A stretch of 64,000 nucleotides of DNA from Actinomadura barringtoniae (GTDB lineage: Bacteria; Actinomycetota; Actinomycetes; Streptosporangiales; Streptosporangiaceae). The first letter of the stretch is position 1; each line of letters starts with the position of its first letter. Shown one piece after another: positions 1-7,781 of the stretch. A program made the position numbers and the translations under genes. The notes beneath the pieces were generated by a model, which saw nothing but the letters and a program-made list of their open reading frames with translations, had not been told where the DNA came from and did no database searches. The stretch covers positions 362,857 to 426,856 of the forward strand of contig NZ_JAGEOJ010000011.1 in assembly GCF_017573505.1 (NCBI RefSeq). The letters are read 5' to 3'.

Positions 1-1
1 G

Positions 2-85
2 TTCATGACGACCGCCATCAACGGCGCCGTAAAACTGGGCGGTGAGCCATGGGTCGTTCGCCAGGCACGCAAGCGCTTCAGCTGA
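2..85 (+). CDS. C-terminal fragment of an unidentified protein entering from the left edge
   Basis: An open frame runs in from the window edge and stops at TGA 83-85, giving a 27-residue tail that ends in a basic stretch (RQARKRFS). Codons are mostly G/C in the third position, as in real genes here. It would overlap the 3' end of the convergent acetyltransferase gene by 8 bases. The fragment is too short to assign a family, and it could be a chance open frame. Confidence 0.35.
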   Translation, partial: FMTTAINGAVKLGGEPWVVRQARKRFS

Positions 86-713
86 GCTCGGCCGCCGCCC
101 TCTCCAGCTCCTCGACGCTGCCCGACATGATCGTGCGAACGTGCGCGGTGATGTGCTCCAGCGGCCAGTCCCACCAGGCCAGCGCCATCAGCCGGTCGAC
201 GTCAGCATCGCTGTAGCGGCGCCGGATGAGTTTGGCCGGGTTGCCGCCCACGATGCCGTAGTCGGGCACGTCATCGACTACCACCGCACCGGACGCGATG
301 ACCGCTCCATGCCCGATCTTGACGCCGGGCATCACCGTCGCCTGGTAGCCGAACCAGACGTCGTTGCCGACCACGGTGTCGCCCCGTCCCGGCAGCCCGC
401 TGATGAGATCGAAGTGCTCGGCCCACGCCCCGCCCATGATCGGGAACGGGAACGTCGAAGGCCCGTCCATCCGGTGGTTGGCGCCGTTCATGATGAACCG
501 CGCGCCCTCGGCCAGCGCGCAGTACTTCCCGATGACCAGCCGCTCCGGCCCGTAGTGGTACAGCACGTTGCGGGTCTCGAACGCCTCCGGGTCGTCCGGG
601 TCGTCGTAGTAGGTGAAGTCCCCGACCTCGATCAGCGCCGAGCTGATCAGCGGCTTCAGGAGCACCACCCGCGGCTGGTCGGGCATGGGATGCACCACGG
701 ACGGATCGGGCAT
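78..713 (-). CDS. CatB/Vat-type hexapeptide O-acetyltransferase
   Basis: The 211-residue product looks like a xenobiotic acetyltransferase of the left-handed beta-helix (LbH) family, which uses acetyl-CoA to acetylate hydroxyl groups of drugs or sugars in the cytosol. Visible hallmarks are the N-terminal Y-Y-D-D-P segment, GKYCALAEGARFIMNGANHR followed by a P-F-P-I segment, the hexapeptide-repeat coil around VGNDVWFGYQATVMPGVKIG, and the closing GGNPAKLIRRRY motif. The His of GANHR matches the usual catalytic His. Length (about 210 aa) is normal for the family. I chose ATG 713 because GAGG lies five bases upstream; a GTG at 719 is the alternative. It is divergent from a TetR gene that may control it. 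The true substrate cannot be read from sequence, and chloramphenicol or streptogramin resistance is only a family precedent. Confidence 0.85.
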   Translation of the reverse strand: MPDPSVVHPMPDQPRVVLLKPLISSALIEVGDFTYYDDPDDPEAFETRNVLYHYGPERLVIGKYCALAEGARFIMNGANHRMDGPSTFPFPIMGGAWAEHFDLISGLPGRGDTVVGNDVWFGYQATVMPGVKIGHGAVIASGAVVVDDVPDYGIVGGNPAKLIRRRYSDADVDRLMALAWWDWPLEHITAHVRTIMSGSVEELERAAAELS

Positions 714-730
714 GACCACCTCACTATTGC

Positions 731-756
731 GACAACTGATGCATTAAGATGGTGTC
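731..756. promoter_or_regulatory. Imperfect inverted repeat between acetyltransferase and tetR
   Basis: In the 77-base divergent spacer, GACAAC (731-736) and GGTGTC (751-756) form an inverted repeat with one mismatch around an A/T-richer core containing ATGCAT. Position and size suit a TetR-family operator controlling both flanking genes. This is inference from symmetry and location only. Confidence 0.3.
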
Positions 757-790
757 ATGACGCCGAACCGCTGAGCAAACCGGACCGCCG

Positions 791-1384
791 ATGACCTCAC
801 CGCAACGCCGCCCCGGCGGTCGTACCGCCCGCGTCCGCACCCAGGTGCACGAGGCGGTCCTCGCCGAACTCGCCGAGCACGGCTACGACGCCCTCACCAT
901 CGACGCCGTCGCCGCCCGCGCCGGCGTCCACCGCACCACGGTCTACCGCCGCTGGGGCGACGTCGGCGGCCTCCTCGCTGACGTCCTCGACGCCGCGAGC
1001 GACGACGACTGGCGCCCCCCCGACACCGGCTCCCTGCAAGGCGACCTGGCGGCCCTGAACCACGAGATCCAGGACGCCCTCACCGCCGACCCCCCGATCG
1101 TCACCGCCCTGATCGCCGCCTCGTTCCGTTCAGACAAGGCCGAACTCGCCCAGCGCCGCCTCTGGGAAGACCGCTACACCCGCTGCGAAACAGTCGTCAC
1201 CAGAGCCGTCCAACGAGGCGAACTCCCGCCCGGCACCAGCCCCCGCCCCCTCCTCATAGCCGCCACCGCCCCCATCTACCACCACCTCATCCTCCTGAGA
1301 ACACCCCCCGACCCCGACCTCCCCGACCAAGCAGCCCGAACCGCAGCCCAAGCCGCCACCACCGGCGCCTTCCTCACTAGCTGA
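791..1384 (+). CDS. TetR/AcrR-family transcriptional regulator
   Basis: The 197-residue protein carries an N-terminal TetR helix-turn-helix (about residues 15-60): the helix VLAELAEHGYDALTIDAVAA, then RAGVHRTTVYRRW as recognition helix. The rest is a helical ligand-binding domain resembling TetR_C_11-type regulators, with D-P-P-I-V-T-A-L-I-A-A-S-F and a proline-rich end. It is likely a one-component repressor of itself and of the divergent acetyltransferase gene 77 bases away. The ligand is unknown. The 3' end comes within 7 bases of the convergent phosphatase remnant, with no terminator hairpin visible between them. Confidence 0.9.
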   Translation: MTSPQRRPGGRTARVRTQVHEAVLAELAEHGYDALTIDAVAARAGVHRTTVYRRWGDVGGLLADVLDAASDDDWRPPDTGSLQGDLAALNHEIQDALTADPPIVTALIAASFRSDKAELAQRRLWEDRYTRCETVVTRAVQRGELPPGTSPRPLLIAATAPIYHHLILLRTPPDPDLPDQAARTAAQAATTGAFLTS

Positions 1385-1391
1385 CGCCGTC

Positions 1392-2072
1392 CTACCTCAG
1401 CCGAGAACGGACCGCCTCGATCTCCTCCTCCCGCAGGCCCGCCTCCCGCAGGTACGAGACGGCGTCGAGCGAGTCGATGACGGCCAGGAGCGCGTCCCGT
1501 TCAGTGGTGTGGTGGCGAGCTAGGACCTCGAGCGTGCAGTAGCGCGGGTTCTTCTGGGCCATCCACTGGTTGCTGAGCTCGTAGTCGGCGGCGATCTCGT
1601 CAGGCGCCACGCCGGCGAGGAGCAGCAGAAGCAGGCTGACCAGGCCGGTCCGGTCGCGTCCGCCCGCGCCATGGACCAGCACGCCGCCGCCCGGCCCGGC
1701 ATGGGCCACCGCCCTGACCGCCGCCGCACACCGCTCGGCCTTGCGTTCCAGGAAGAACGGATAGTACAGGGGGGTCCCGTCCACGCCGTCGGCTCTGATG
1801 CGGTCCCACATGGCCGTGTCGGCAGGATCGTCCAGCGGGACGTGCACGCAGGTCAGCGGCGGGGGAGGCAGGACCGTGCGCTCCTCGTCGTTGCGGAGGT
1901 CCACAATCGTGCGGACGCCGTACGCGAGCAGCTCGGACCAGCCCTGGGCGGTCAGCCGGTCGAGCATGCCCGAGCGTACGAGCGCGGCCGGACGAGTGGC
2001 GCGGCCGTCGGTGGTCCGCAGGCCTCCCAGGTCGCGGGCGTTGACGGTTCCTTACCAGGTCAGGTAGTCCAC
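1392..2072 (-). pseudogene. Decayed tyrosine/dual-specificity phosphatase (Y_phosphatase3 type)
   Basis: The frame resembles the actinobacterial protein-tyrosine phosphatase family that begins W-x-G-TVN-x-RDLGG and has the P-loop HCxxGxxR. Two lesions are visible. First, a GTG start at 2072 (8 bases past the upstream gene's stop) reads V-D-Y-L-T-W and then hits TAA (2054-2052), directly before GTVNARDLGG, where relatives have an acidic residue such as GAA. Second, the P-loop reads V-H-G-A-G-G-R-D-R-T-G, so the catalytic Cys is Gly (GGC for TGC). The remainder, with RTIVDLRNDEER and DRTGLVSLLLLLLAG, is well conserved. The only in-frame ATG (1967) lies after the conserved N-terminal motif and has no ribosome-binding site. 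A residual catalytically dead protein made from ATG 1967 cannot be excluded. Confidence 0.7.
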
Positions 2073-2080
2073 CGGGTGGG

Positions 2081-4540
2081 TCAGGCGATGGTCAGGGAGG
2101 CGGGTTCGTTGCTGAGGCCCAGGGGGGTGGTCGTGGTGACGGTGTTGGTGGTGGAGTCGACGCGGGTGATGGTGCTGGAGGTGTTGTTGGCGACCCAGAG
2201 GGTGGTGCCGTCGCCGAGGATGCCGGTGGGGATGTGGCCCACGGGGATCGTGGTGAGCGGGGTGTGGCGGGCCGTGTCGATGACGGTGAGGGTGTCGTCG
2301 TTGGCGTTGGTGACGTACGCGCGGGAGCCGTCGGCGGTGAAGGCCACGCCCCACGGGGTGTCACCCACGGGGATGTGCTTGATGAGCCTTGCTCGGGCGG
2401 TGTCGATGACGGCTACGCGGTCTTCTGTGGGCTGGGCGGCGTAGCAGTACTTGCCGTCGGGGCTCAGCGCGACGCCTCGGCCTCGGGCGGCGTCGCGGAT
2501 GGTGGTCTTGTGTCTGCCTTCGGCGGTCAGGATGTGGAGCCCGTCGGTGCAGGTCACGTAGAGGGCGGTGGAGGACGCCGCGATGGCGTGCGGTGCCTCG
2601 CCCGCGCGGAACGTGGTGACGACCGTGTCGGTCGCGGTGTCGATCACCGAGATGTCGCGGGAGCCGCCGGGGCCGTTGTCGGGACCCGTGTCGGCCACGT
2701 AGACGCGGGTGCCGTCGGGGGAGACTGTCGCGCCGTGGGGGTAGACGCCCACCACGATGGTTTTGGTGATCTTGTTGGTGGCTCGGTCGACTACTGCGAC
2801 TGTGTTCGCGCCGGAGTTGGTGATGTAGAGCTTGGATGCGGCGGCTGTGACGCCGTAGGGGTTGGTGAATCCCTTGACGGCGGCGAGGAGTGCGCCGGTC
2901 GTTCGGTCGATGGCCGCTAGGCCGCCGCCTAGGGACGCTACGTAGAGGACGGTGTTCACGTTGGCGGCGGCGTCCAGGTGGGGCTGGTCGGAGACCGCGT
3001 CCATGATGCCGGGGAAGTTGGTGCCCTTGCCGCGATCGGGGTGCTCGGCGCGCACCTCGTCCAGGCGGCTCTTGGTGCCGCGGAGAGCGCCGCCTCGGTG
3101 TTGCGCGGGAGTCTTCCGGGTGGGCGGCGGGAACGGGGGCTCTTCTTGATGCGGGGGAGTCTGGTTCGTGGTGGGGAGGGTGGGGGCCGGGAGGGTCGCG
3201 GCCTCGTACTCGGCCAGCCAGAAGAGCGGCATCGTGGGCGGCATGGCGGGGAACCGCTTGTTGACCTTCATACCCAGCGCGGAGGTCATGTCGCCGAACG
3301 TCTGGCGCCGCCAGTCGGTGACGTTGGCCGCGCGGACGCCGGTGACCTGCTCCATGAACTGCAGCACCGAGGTGTGGTCGAACGCCTCGGTCGCCACGTG
3401 GCCGCCACGCGTCCACGGCGAGACGATCGTGCACGGCACGCGGAAGCCGCCGCCGATGGGCACCCCGCCGACGAACTCGTGCGGGGTTCCGGCCGGGGGA
3501 GTGGGCGGCGGTACGTGGTCGAACAGGCCGTCGTTCTCGTCGTAGTTGATGATGAAGACGGTCTTGGAGAACAGGCTCGGGTCGGCCGCGACGGCCTCGA
3601 GCTTCTTGGCCACGAAGTCGGCCGCGGCGGCCGGCAGGTACGACGGGTGGGACGACTGCTCGGACGTCGGAACGATCCAAGAGACCGTGGGCAGTTTGCC
3701 GCGCCTCACGTCGTGCTCGAACTGGTCCGAGGGGCTGATGCGCATGCCGCGCTCGTACAGCGGAGAGCCGGGCTTGGCGTCCTGGAACGTCTGGAAGAAC
3801 TCCAGCGGGTTGCAGCCGTAGTCGTCCTCGTCCTGGTAGACGCGCCAGCTGACGCCCGCCTCTTCGAGCTGCTCGGGGTAGGTCTTCCAGCGGTACGGCT
3901 GCTTCACCACGTTGCTGGTGATCGGGCCGCCCGCGACACCGTCCGCGTCGATCGTGCCGGACATCAGATAGAGGCGGTTCGGCCACGTCGGGCCCATGAC
4001 CGAGCAGAAGTAGCCGTCACAAAGGGTGAACGCGTGCGCTAGCGCGTAATCAAAAGGAATGTCCTGCCACTTGTAGTAACCCATCGTGAACGGCCCGACC
4101 GCGTCACCATCGGTCGCTCTGTGGGCGGGCAGCCAATTGTCCATCTTTCCGTTGTTCCACGACGCGTGCTGAACCGCCCAGGAATGACCGGTCGACGGCA
4201 GTGCCTGGGCGTTGGTCCGGTGCGTGTCCAGGTGCCAGGGGAGCAGGTAGCCGTCGGGGTTCTTCGGGTCCGGCTGGTAGAAGACCGACTTGCCGTTCGG
4301 GAGCGTCAGCGCGTTCGGGTCGTCGAAGCCGCGCACGCCCGCCAGGCTGCCGAAGAAGTGGTCGAAGGAGCGGTTCTCCAGCATGAGGACGACGATGTGC
4401 TCGATGTCGCGCAGCGAACCTGGCTTGGCCGTGGCCGCGGCGGCCTGCCGCAGGTTCGGGGGGAGCTGCGAGGCGATGAGCGTGCTCGCGGCGGTTCCCG
4501 CCATGGTGCCGAGCAGCCTGCGGCGCGTGATCTCGGGCAT
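2081..4540 (-). CDS. Tat-exported phospholipase C/acid phosphatase-like phosphoesterase with C-terminal YVTN beta-propeller
   Basis: The product is an 819-residue secreted enzyme. The start is ATG 4540, where AAAGG lies upstream and the protein opens with a twin-arginine signal (TRRRLLG plus a hydrophobic Ala-rich segment). Residues about 35-480 match the phosphoesterase family PF04185 (phospholipase C, acid phosphatase A): DIEHIVVLMLENRSFDHFFG, then PTWPNRLYLMSGT, and IINYDENDGLFDHVPPP, which supply metal and nucleophile positions typical of the alkaline-phosphatase superfamily. The last ~300 residues, after a Pro-rich linker, are YVTN-type propeller blades (NTVAVVDRATNKI, DTLTVIDTARHTPL and similar). 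The family hydrolyses phosphodiesters or phosphomonoesters outside the membrane. The propeller may anchor it to a surface or polymer, which is inference. It is divergent from the BTAD regulator. Confidence 0.88.
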   Translation of the reverse strand: MPEITRRRLLGTMAGTAASTLIASQLPPNLRQAAAATAKPGSLRDIEHIVVLMLENRSFDHFFGSLAGVRGFDDPNALTLPNGKSVFYQPDPKNPDGYLLPWHLDTHRTNAQALPSTGHSWAVQHASWNNGKMDNWLPAHRATDGDAVGPFTMGYYKWQDIPFDYALAHAFTLCDGYFCSVMGPTWPNRLYLMSGTIDADGVAGGPITSNVVKQPYRWKTYPEQLEEAGVSWRVYQDEDDYGCNPLEFFQTFQDAKPGSPLYERGMRISPSDQFEHDVRRGKLPTVSWIVPTSEQSSHPSYLPAAAADFVAKKLEAVAADPSLFSKTVFIINYDENDGLFDHVPPPTPPAGTPHEFVGGVPIGGGFRVPCTIVSPWTRGGHVATEAFDHTSVLQFMEQVTGVRAANVTDWRRQTFGDMTSALGMKVNKRFPAMPPTMPLFWLAEYEAATLPAPTLPTTNQTPPHQEEPPFPPPTRKTPAQHRGGALRGTKSRLDEVRAEHPDRGKGTNFPGIMDAVSDQPHLDAAANVNTVLYVASLGGGLAAIDRTTGALLAAVKGFTNPYGVTAAASKLYITNSGANTVAVVDRATNKITKTIVVGVYPHGATVSPDGTRVYVADTGPDNGPGGSRDISVIDTATDTVVTTFRAGEAPHAIAASSTALYVTCTDGLHILTAEGRHKTTIRDAARGRGVALSPDGKYCYAAQPTEDRVAVIDTARARLIKHIPVGDTPWGVAFTADGSRAYVTNANDDTLTVIDTARHTPLTTIPVGHIPTGILGDGTTLWVANNTSSTITRVDSTTNTVTTTTPLGLSNEPASLTIA

Positions 4541-4784
4541 GCGTGAGACCTTTCTGCACGAAGATCGTTTGCGTTCCCCCGTGATGATCAAATTCGATTC
4601 CGGATTTGTCGACAGGGGTGGCCGAGTTCGGCCCTTGATCTCGACAGCGGGAGGAAATTGAGATAGCTCCGAAACCCTAGACACGGGAGTGTCCAAAGTG
4701 ACGGAAGCGCACTCGGGTTTCCCGCAGCTCCCCACCTCTCGGCCCGGTTGAACCGGGACCGTCCGGCGGCCGTGACCAGTGGGC

Positions 4785-5531
4785 ATGGACTACCGGATTC
4801 TCGGTCCCGTCATGGCGGGACCTCCAGGCTCGGCCGAGTCCGTTCCAGGGACGCTGCAGCGCACCCTGCTGGCCGTGCTCCTGTTGAACGAGGGTCATGC
4901 GTTGCACTTCGACGCGCTCATCGAGGAGCTGTGGGGCGTCGAGCTGCCGGCACGGCCCCGCGAGGCGCTGACCGCGCAGGTCGCCCGGCTGCGGCGGACG
5001 CTCGAACGCCGCGAGCCGGGGATCGCCGGGCGGCTCCGGCAGCGTTCCCACGGCTACCGGCTGGACGTCGGTGACGACGAGCTGGACGCGGCGTCGTTCC
5101 GGCGGCTGCGGACGGACGCGCGGCGGACCGAGGATCCGTGGCGCGCGTCGTTCCTGCTCAACCGAGCGCTGGCGCTGTGGAGCGGCCCCGCGCTGGCCGA
5201 CGTACGGCACGGGCCCATCACGCGGGCCGCGGTCGAACAACTGGAGGACGCGCGGCGGCAGGTGCACGCGGCGCTGATCCAGGTTGATCTCGACACGGGC
5301 CGCGCCGACCGGGTGGTGGAGGACATCGAGCTGCTCATCGCGCGGTATCCGCTGCACGAGCCGTTCTACGACCAGCTGATGCGCGCGCTCTGCGACCTGG
5401 GGCGGCCCGCCGAGGCGGTCGGCGTCTACCACCGGGCGCGCGGCCGGTTGCTGCGCGACCTCGGAGTCGAGCCGTCGCCCGCCCTCCAGCGACGGCTGCA
5501 CACGACCCTGTCCGCCGACCGTTCCGCCTGA
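4785..5531 (+). CDS. BTAD/SARP-type transcriptional regulator
   Basis: The 248-residue protein has the layout of a short SARP. It has an OmpR-like winged helix at about residues 1-90 (YRILGP start, QRTLLAVLLLNEGHALHFDALIEELW, then ALTAQVARLRRTLE). A bacterial transcriptional activation domain follows at about 95-240, with FLLNRALALWSGPALADV, then LIARYPLHEPFYDQLMRALC, and the closing DLGVEPSPALQRR. No NB-ARC or TPR extension follows. Such proteins activate secondary-metabolism or local operons by binding direct repeats near -35. The start could also be GTG 4779; neither has a good Shine-Dalgarno. Its target is unknown. The divergent phosphoesterase is the nearest candidate. Confidence 0.88.
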   Translation: MDYRILGPVMAGPPGSAESVPGTLQRTLLAVLLLNEGHALHFDALIEELWGVELPARPREALTAQVARLRRTLERREPGIAGRLRQRSHGYRLDVGDDELDAASFRRLRTDARRTEDPWRASFLLNRALALWSGPALADVRHGPITRAAVEQLEDARRQVHAALIQVDLDTGRADRVVEDIELLIARYPLHEPFYDQLMRALCDLGRPAEAVGVYHRARGRLLRDLGVEPSPALQRRLHTTLSADRSA

Positions 5532-5638
5532 CCGACTTCGGTCGAGGGCGTCTGTACCGTGTCGCCGCTGTGTCGCTGCCGCGTCGCCGGCGCTGCCTAG
5601 CTTCCCGAGCAGACGTACGCGGCATCGGGGAGGACGAC

Positions 5639-6259
5639 ATGACCGAACTGCGGACCGGGCTGCCCGGCTCGGCGGGGGAGCACATGCTGCAGCGCGACCT
5701 CGGGTTCGACGCCCGCGCCGCGCGCTTCTACCGGGAGCAGATGCTCGACCGGCTGAACGAGCGGATGGCGGAGTTCGTCGGGCGCCAGGAGATGATGTTC
5801 GTCGCCACCGCCGACGCCCGCGGCGAGTGCGACTGCAGCTTCCGAGCGGGCCCGCCCGGCTTCGTGCACGTGCTGGACGAGCGCACCCTGGTCTATCCGG
5901 AGTACCGCGGCAACGGGGTGATGGGCAGCCTCGGCAACATCTCCGGGAACGGCCACGCCGGGCTGATCTTCGTCGACTTCCTCACCCACCTGATCGGCCT
6001 GCACGTCAACGGCACGGCGGAGGTGCTGGCGGACGCCGACCTCCTGAAACTGTGGCCGGACCGCCCGGAGGCCGACATCCCCGGACGGCGGGCCCGCCTG
6101 TGGGTGCGCGTCGGCGTCGAGGAGGCGTACATTCACTGCGCCAAGCACATCCCGTGGCTGATGAAGATGCCGCGCCACCGGCGATGGGGCGCCGAGGACA
6201 CGCGGGCGAAGGGCGGCGACTTCTTCGACGTCAAGGGCGAGGAACGCCCCTGGACCTGA
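5639..6259 (+). CDS. Pyridoxamine 5'-phosphate oxidase-family (FMN split-barrel) protein
   Basis: The product has 206 residues and starts at ATG 5639 behind GGGGAGGA. The sequence matches the FMN-binding split-barrel group: RLNERMAEFVGRQEMMFVAT, then SFRAGPPGFVHVLD, YPEYRGNGVMGSLGNI and GLIFVDF, followed by a C-terminal C-A-K-H-I-P-W segment. These proteins bind FMN (or F420/haem) and act in redox or detoxification reactions; the substrate cannot be predicted. It lies in the same direction as the BTAD and DinB genes, with more than 80 bases to each neighbour, so an operon is possible but not shown. Confidence 0.85.
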   Translation: MTELRTGLPGSAGEHMLQRDLGFDARAARFYREQMLDRLNERMAEFVGRQEMMFVATADARGECDCSFRAGPPGFVHVLDERTLVYPEYRGNGVMGSLGNISGNGHAGLIFVDFLTHLIGLHVNGTAEVLADADLLKLWPDRPEADIPGRRARLWVRVGVEEAYIHCAKHIPWLMKMPRHRRWGAEDTRAKGGDFFDVKGEERPWT

Positions 6260-6340
6260 TCCCGCAACGAGTGGAACAAACTATTCCGTTCTGCTAGAGT
6301 CGGAGGCGTTGGAACACGGGTGAGTCGAAGGGACACGTCG

Positions 6341-6853
6341 ATGACCGAGAACCTGACCGGCGAGCGAGCCGACCTGCTGGAGAACCTGCGCACCCGCCGC
6401 GAGTTCCTGCGCGGCACGGTCCGCGGCGTCAGCGACGAGGACGCGGCGCGCCGCACCACGGTGAGCGAGCTGTGCCTGGGCGGGCTGATCAAGCACGTCG
6501 CGTCGACCGAGAAGGGCTGGGTGGACTTCATCGTCGACGGCCCGTCCACGACCCCCGACTACTCCGACCCCAAGGTGCAGGAGGAGTACGCCAAGGGCTT
6601 CCGGATGCAGCCGGGTGAGACCGTGGAGGGCATCCTCGCCGAGTACGAGAAGGTCGCCGCCCGTACCGACGAGCTCGTGGCCACCCTGCCCGACCTGAAC
6701 GCCGGTCACACCGTTCCGGCGGCGCCCTGGAAGGCGGAGCACTTCTGGACGGCCCGCGCCACGCTGCTGCACATCATCACCGAGACCGCCCACCACTGCG
6801 GCCACGCCGACATCATCCGCGAGGCCCTGGACGGCGCCAAGACCATGGGCTGA
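6341..6853 (+). CDS. DinB-family (DUF664) protein
   Basis: This 170-residue four-helix-bundle protein starts at ATG 6341, with GAAGGGA seven bases upstream. DUF664/DinB markers are LLENLRTRREFLRGTVRGV, then LGGLIKHVASTEKGWVDFI, and the C-terminal histidine cluster HIITETAHHCGHADIIREAL that supplies metal ligands. Members are thought to be metal-dependent, thiol (mycothiol or bacillithiol)-linked transferases in stress responses; the reaction of this one is unknown. Confidence 0.87.
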   Translation: MTENLTGERADLLENLRTRREFLRGTVRGVSDEDAARRTTVSELCLGGLIKHVASTEKGWVDFIVDGPSTTPDYSDPKVQEEYAKGFRMQPGETVEGILAEYEKVAARTDELVATLPDLNAGHTVPAAPWKAEHFWTARATLLHIITETAHHCGHADIIREALDGAKTMG

Positions 6854-6877
6854 CAGGCCGGGCTCGCAGGCCCGCCC

Positions 6878-7669
6878 TCAGGTGGCCTTGCGGGCCACGC
6901 CCGCGTAGCACCACTGGCGGTCGGCGTTGGGCGGGATGATCGTGCCGTCGTCCGGGCGCCACAGGGAGAGGGTGGTGAGGCCCGGGGAGACCAGGTCGAA
7001 GCCGTCGAAGAGGCCGGTGACGGCGGCGCGGCTGCGCAGGGTGATCTGGTACGTGGCCTTCTCGTAGACGGCACCGGCGTCGCGGACGTTGTTGTCGGTG
7101 TCGAAGTCGGCGGTCACGTGCGAGATGGCCAGGTAGCTGCCGGGGGCCATCGCGGCGCGCAGGCGGGCGACGATGCCGGGCGGGTCGTCGGCGTCGTCGA
7201 TGAAGTGCAGGACCGCGAGCATGAGGACGGCGATCGGCTCGTCGAAGTTGATGAGCTTCTCGACCTGCGGGTCGGTCAGGATGTCCTCGGGGTGGCGGGC
7301 GTCGCTCTGGATCACGGTGACCTCGGGCGTCCCGGCCAGCAGCGCCCGGCCGTGGGTGAGGACGACCGGTTCGACGTCGGAGTAGACGACGCGGGCGTCC
7401 GGCGCGACCTGGTGCGCGATCTCGTGGACGTTGCCCTGCGTGGGCAGTCCCGAGCCGATGTCGATGAACTGCCGGATGCCCGACTGGGCCAGGAAGCGCA
7501 CCGCGCGGCGGAGGAAGGCCCTGTTCTCGCGCGCCAAGAACGGGGTGTCCGGCGCGTGCCGGACGACCTCCTCGACGGCCTCACGGTCGGCGGCGTAGTT
7601 GTCCTTGCCGCCCAAGAGGTAGTCGTACATGCGGGGGACGTTCGGAGTGGACGTATCGACGCTGCGCAG
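6878..7669 (-). CDS. DUF574-type SAM-dependent methyltransferase
   Basis: This actinobacteria-specific putative methyltransferase has YDYLLGGKDNYAADREA, the SAM-binding GIRQFIDIGSGLPTQGNVHE, VVYSDVEPVVLTHGRALL and ISHVTADF. The first ATG (7630) falls inside the conserved opening, because upstream codons read VDTSTPNVPRMYDYLLGG, which is the normal family N-terminus. No ATG, GTG or TTG lies between there and the in-frame TGA, so I place the start at CTG 7669, with GGAGA just upstream. If ATG 7630 is used, the protein is 250 aa and lacks the opening loop. The methyl acceptor is unknown for the family. It is divergent from the P450. Confidence 0.85.
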   Translation of the reverse strand: MRSVDTSTPNVPRMYDYLLGGKDNYAADREAVEEVVRHAPDTPFLARENRAFLRRAVRFLAQSGIRQFIDIGSGLPTQGNVHEIAHQVAPDARVVYSDVEPVVLTHGRALLAGTPEVTVIQSDARHPEDILTDPQVEKLINFDEPIAVLMLAVLHFIDDADDPPGIVARLRAAMAPGSYLAISHVTADFDTDNNVRDAGAVYEKATYQITLRSRAAVTGLFDGFDLVSPGLTTLSLWRPDDGTIIPPNADRQWCYAGVARKAT

Positions 7670-7781
7670 AATTTCTCCCCGGGCGTTACGGCCTCAGTCA
7701 TATCGCGAACTTTCTACGAACATGTAAGCATTACGGCCATCGCGGAACAACCGAATCGCCGATCTGGACGCGGAGACCTAA

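Noticed and set aside
78..713. Calling the acetyltransferase a chloramphenicol resistance gene
   Set aside because: Family membership alone does not show the substrate; many chromosomal members have other or unknown acceptors.
2092..3986. Long Arg/Pro-rich open frames antisense or out of frame to the phosphoesterase
   Set aside because: They are frame shadows of a high-GC gene: composition is dominated by Arg, Pro and Ala, with no family motif, while the chosen frame has clear phosphoesterase and propeller motifs.
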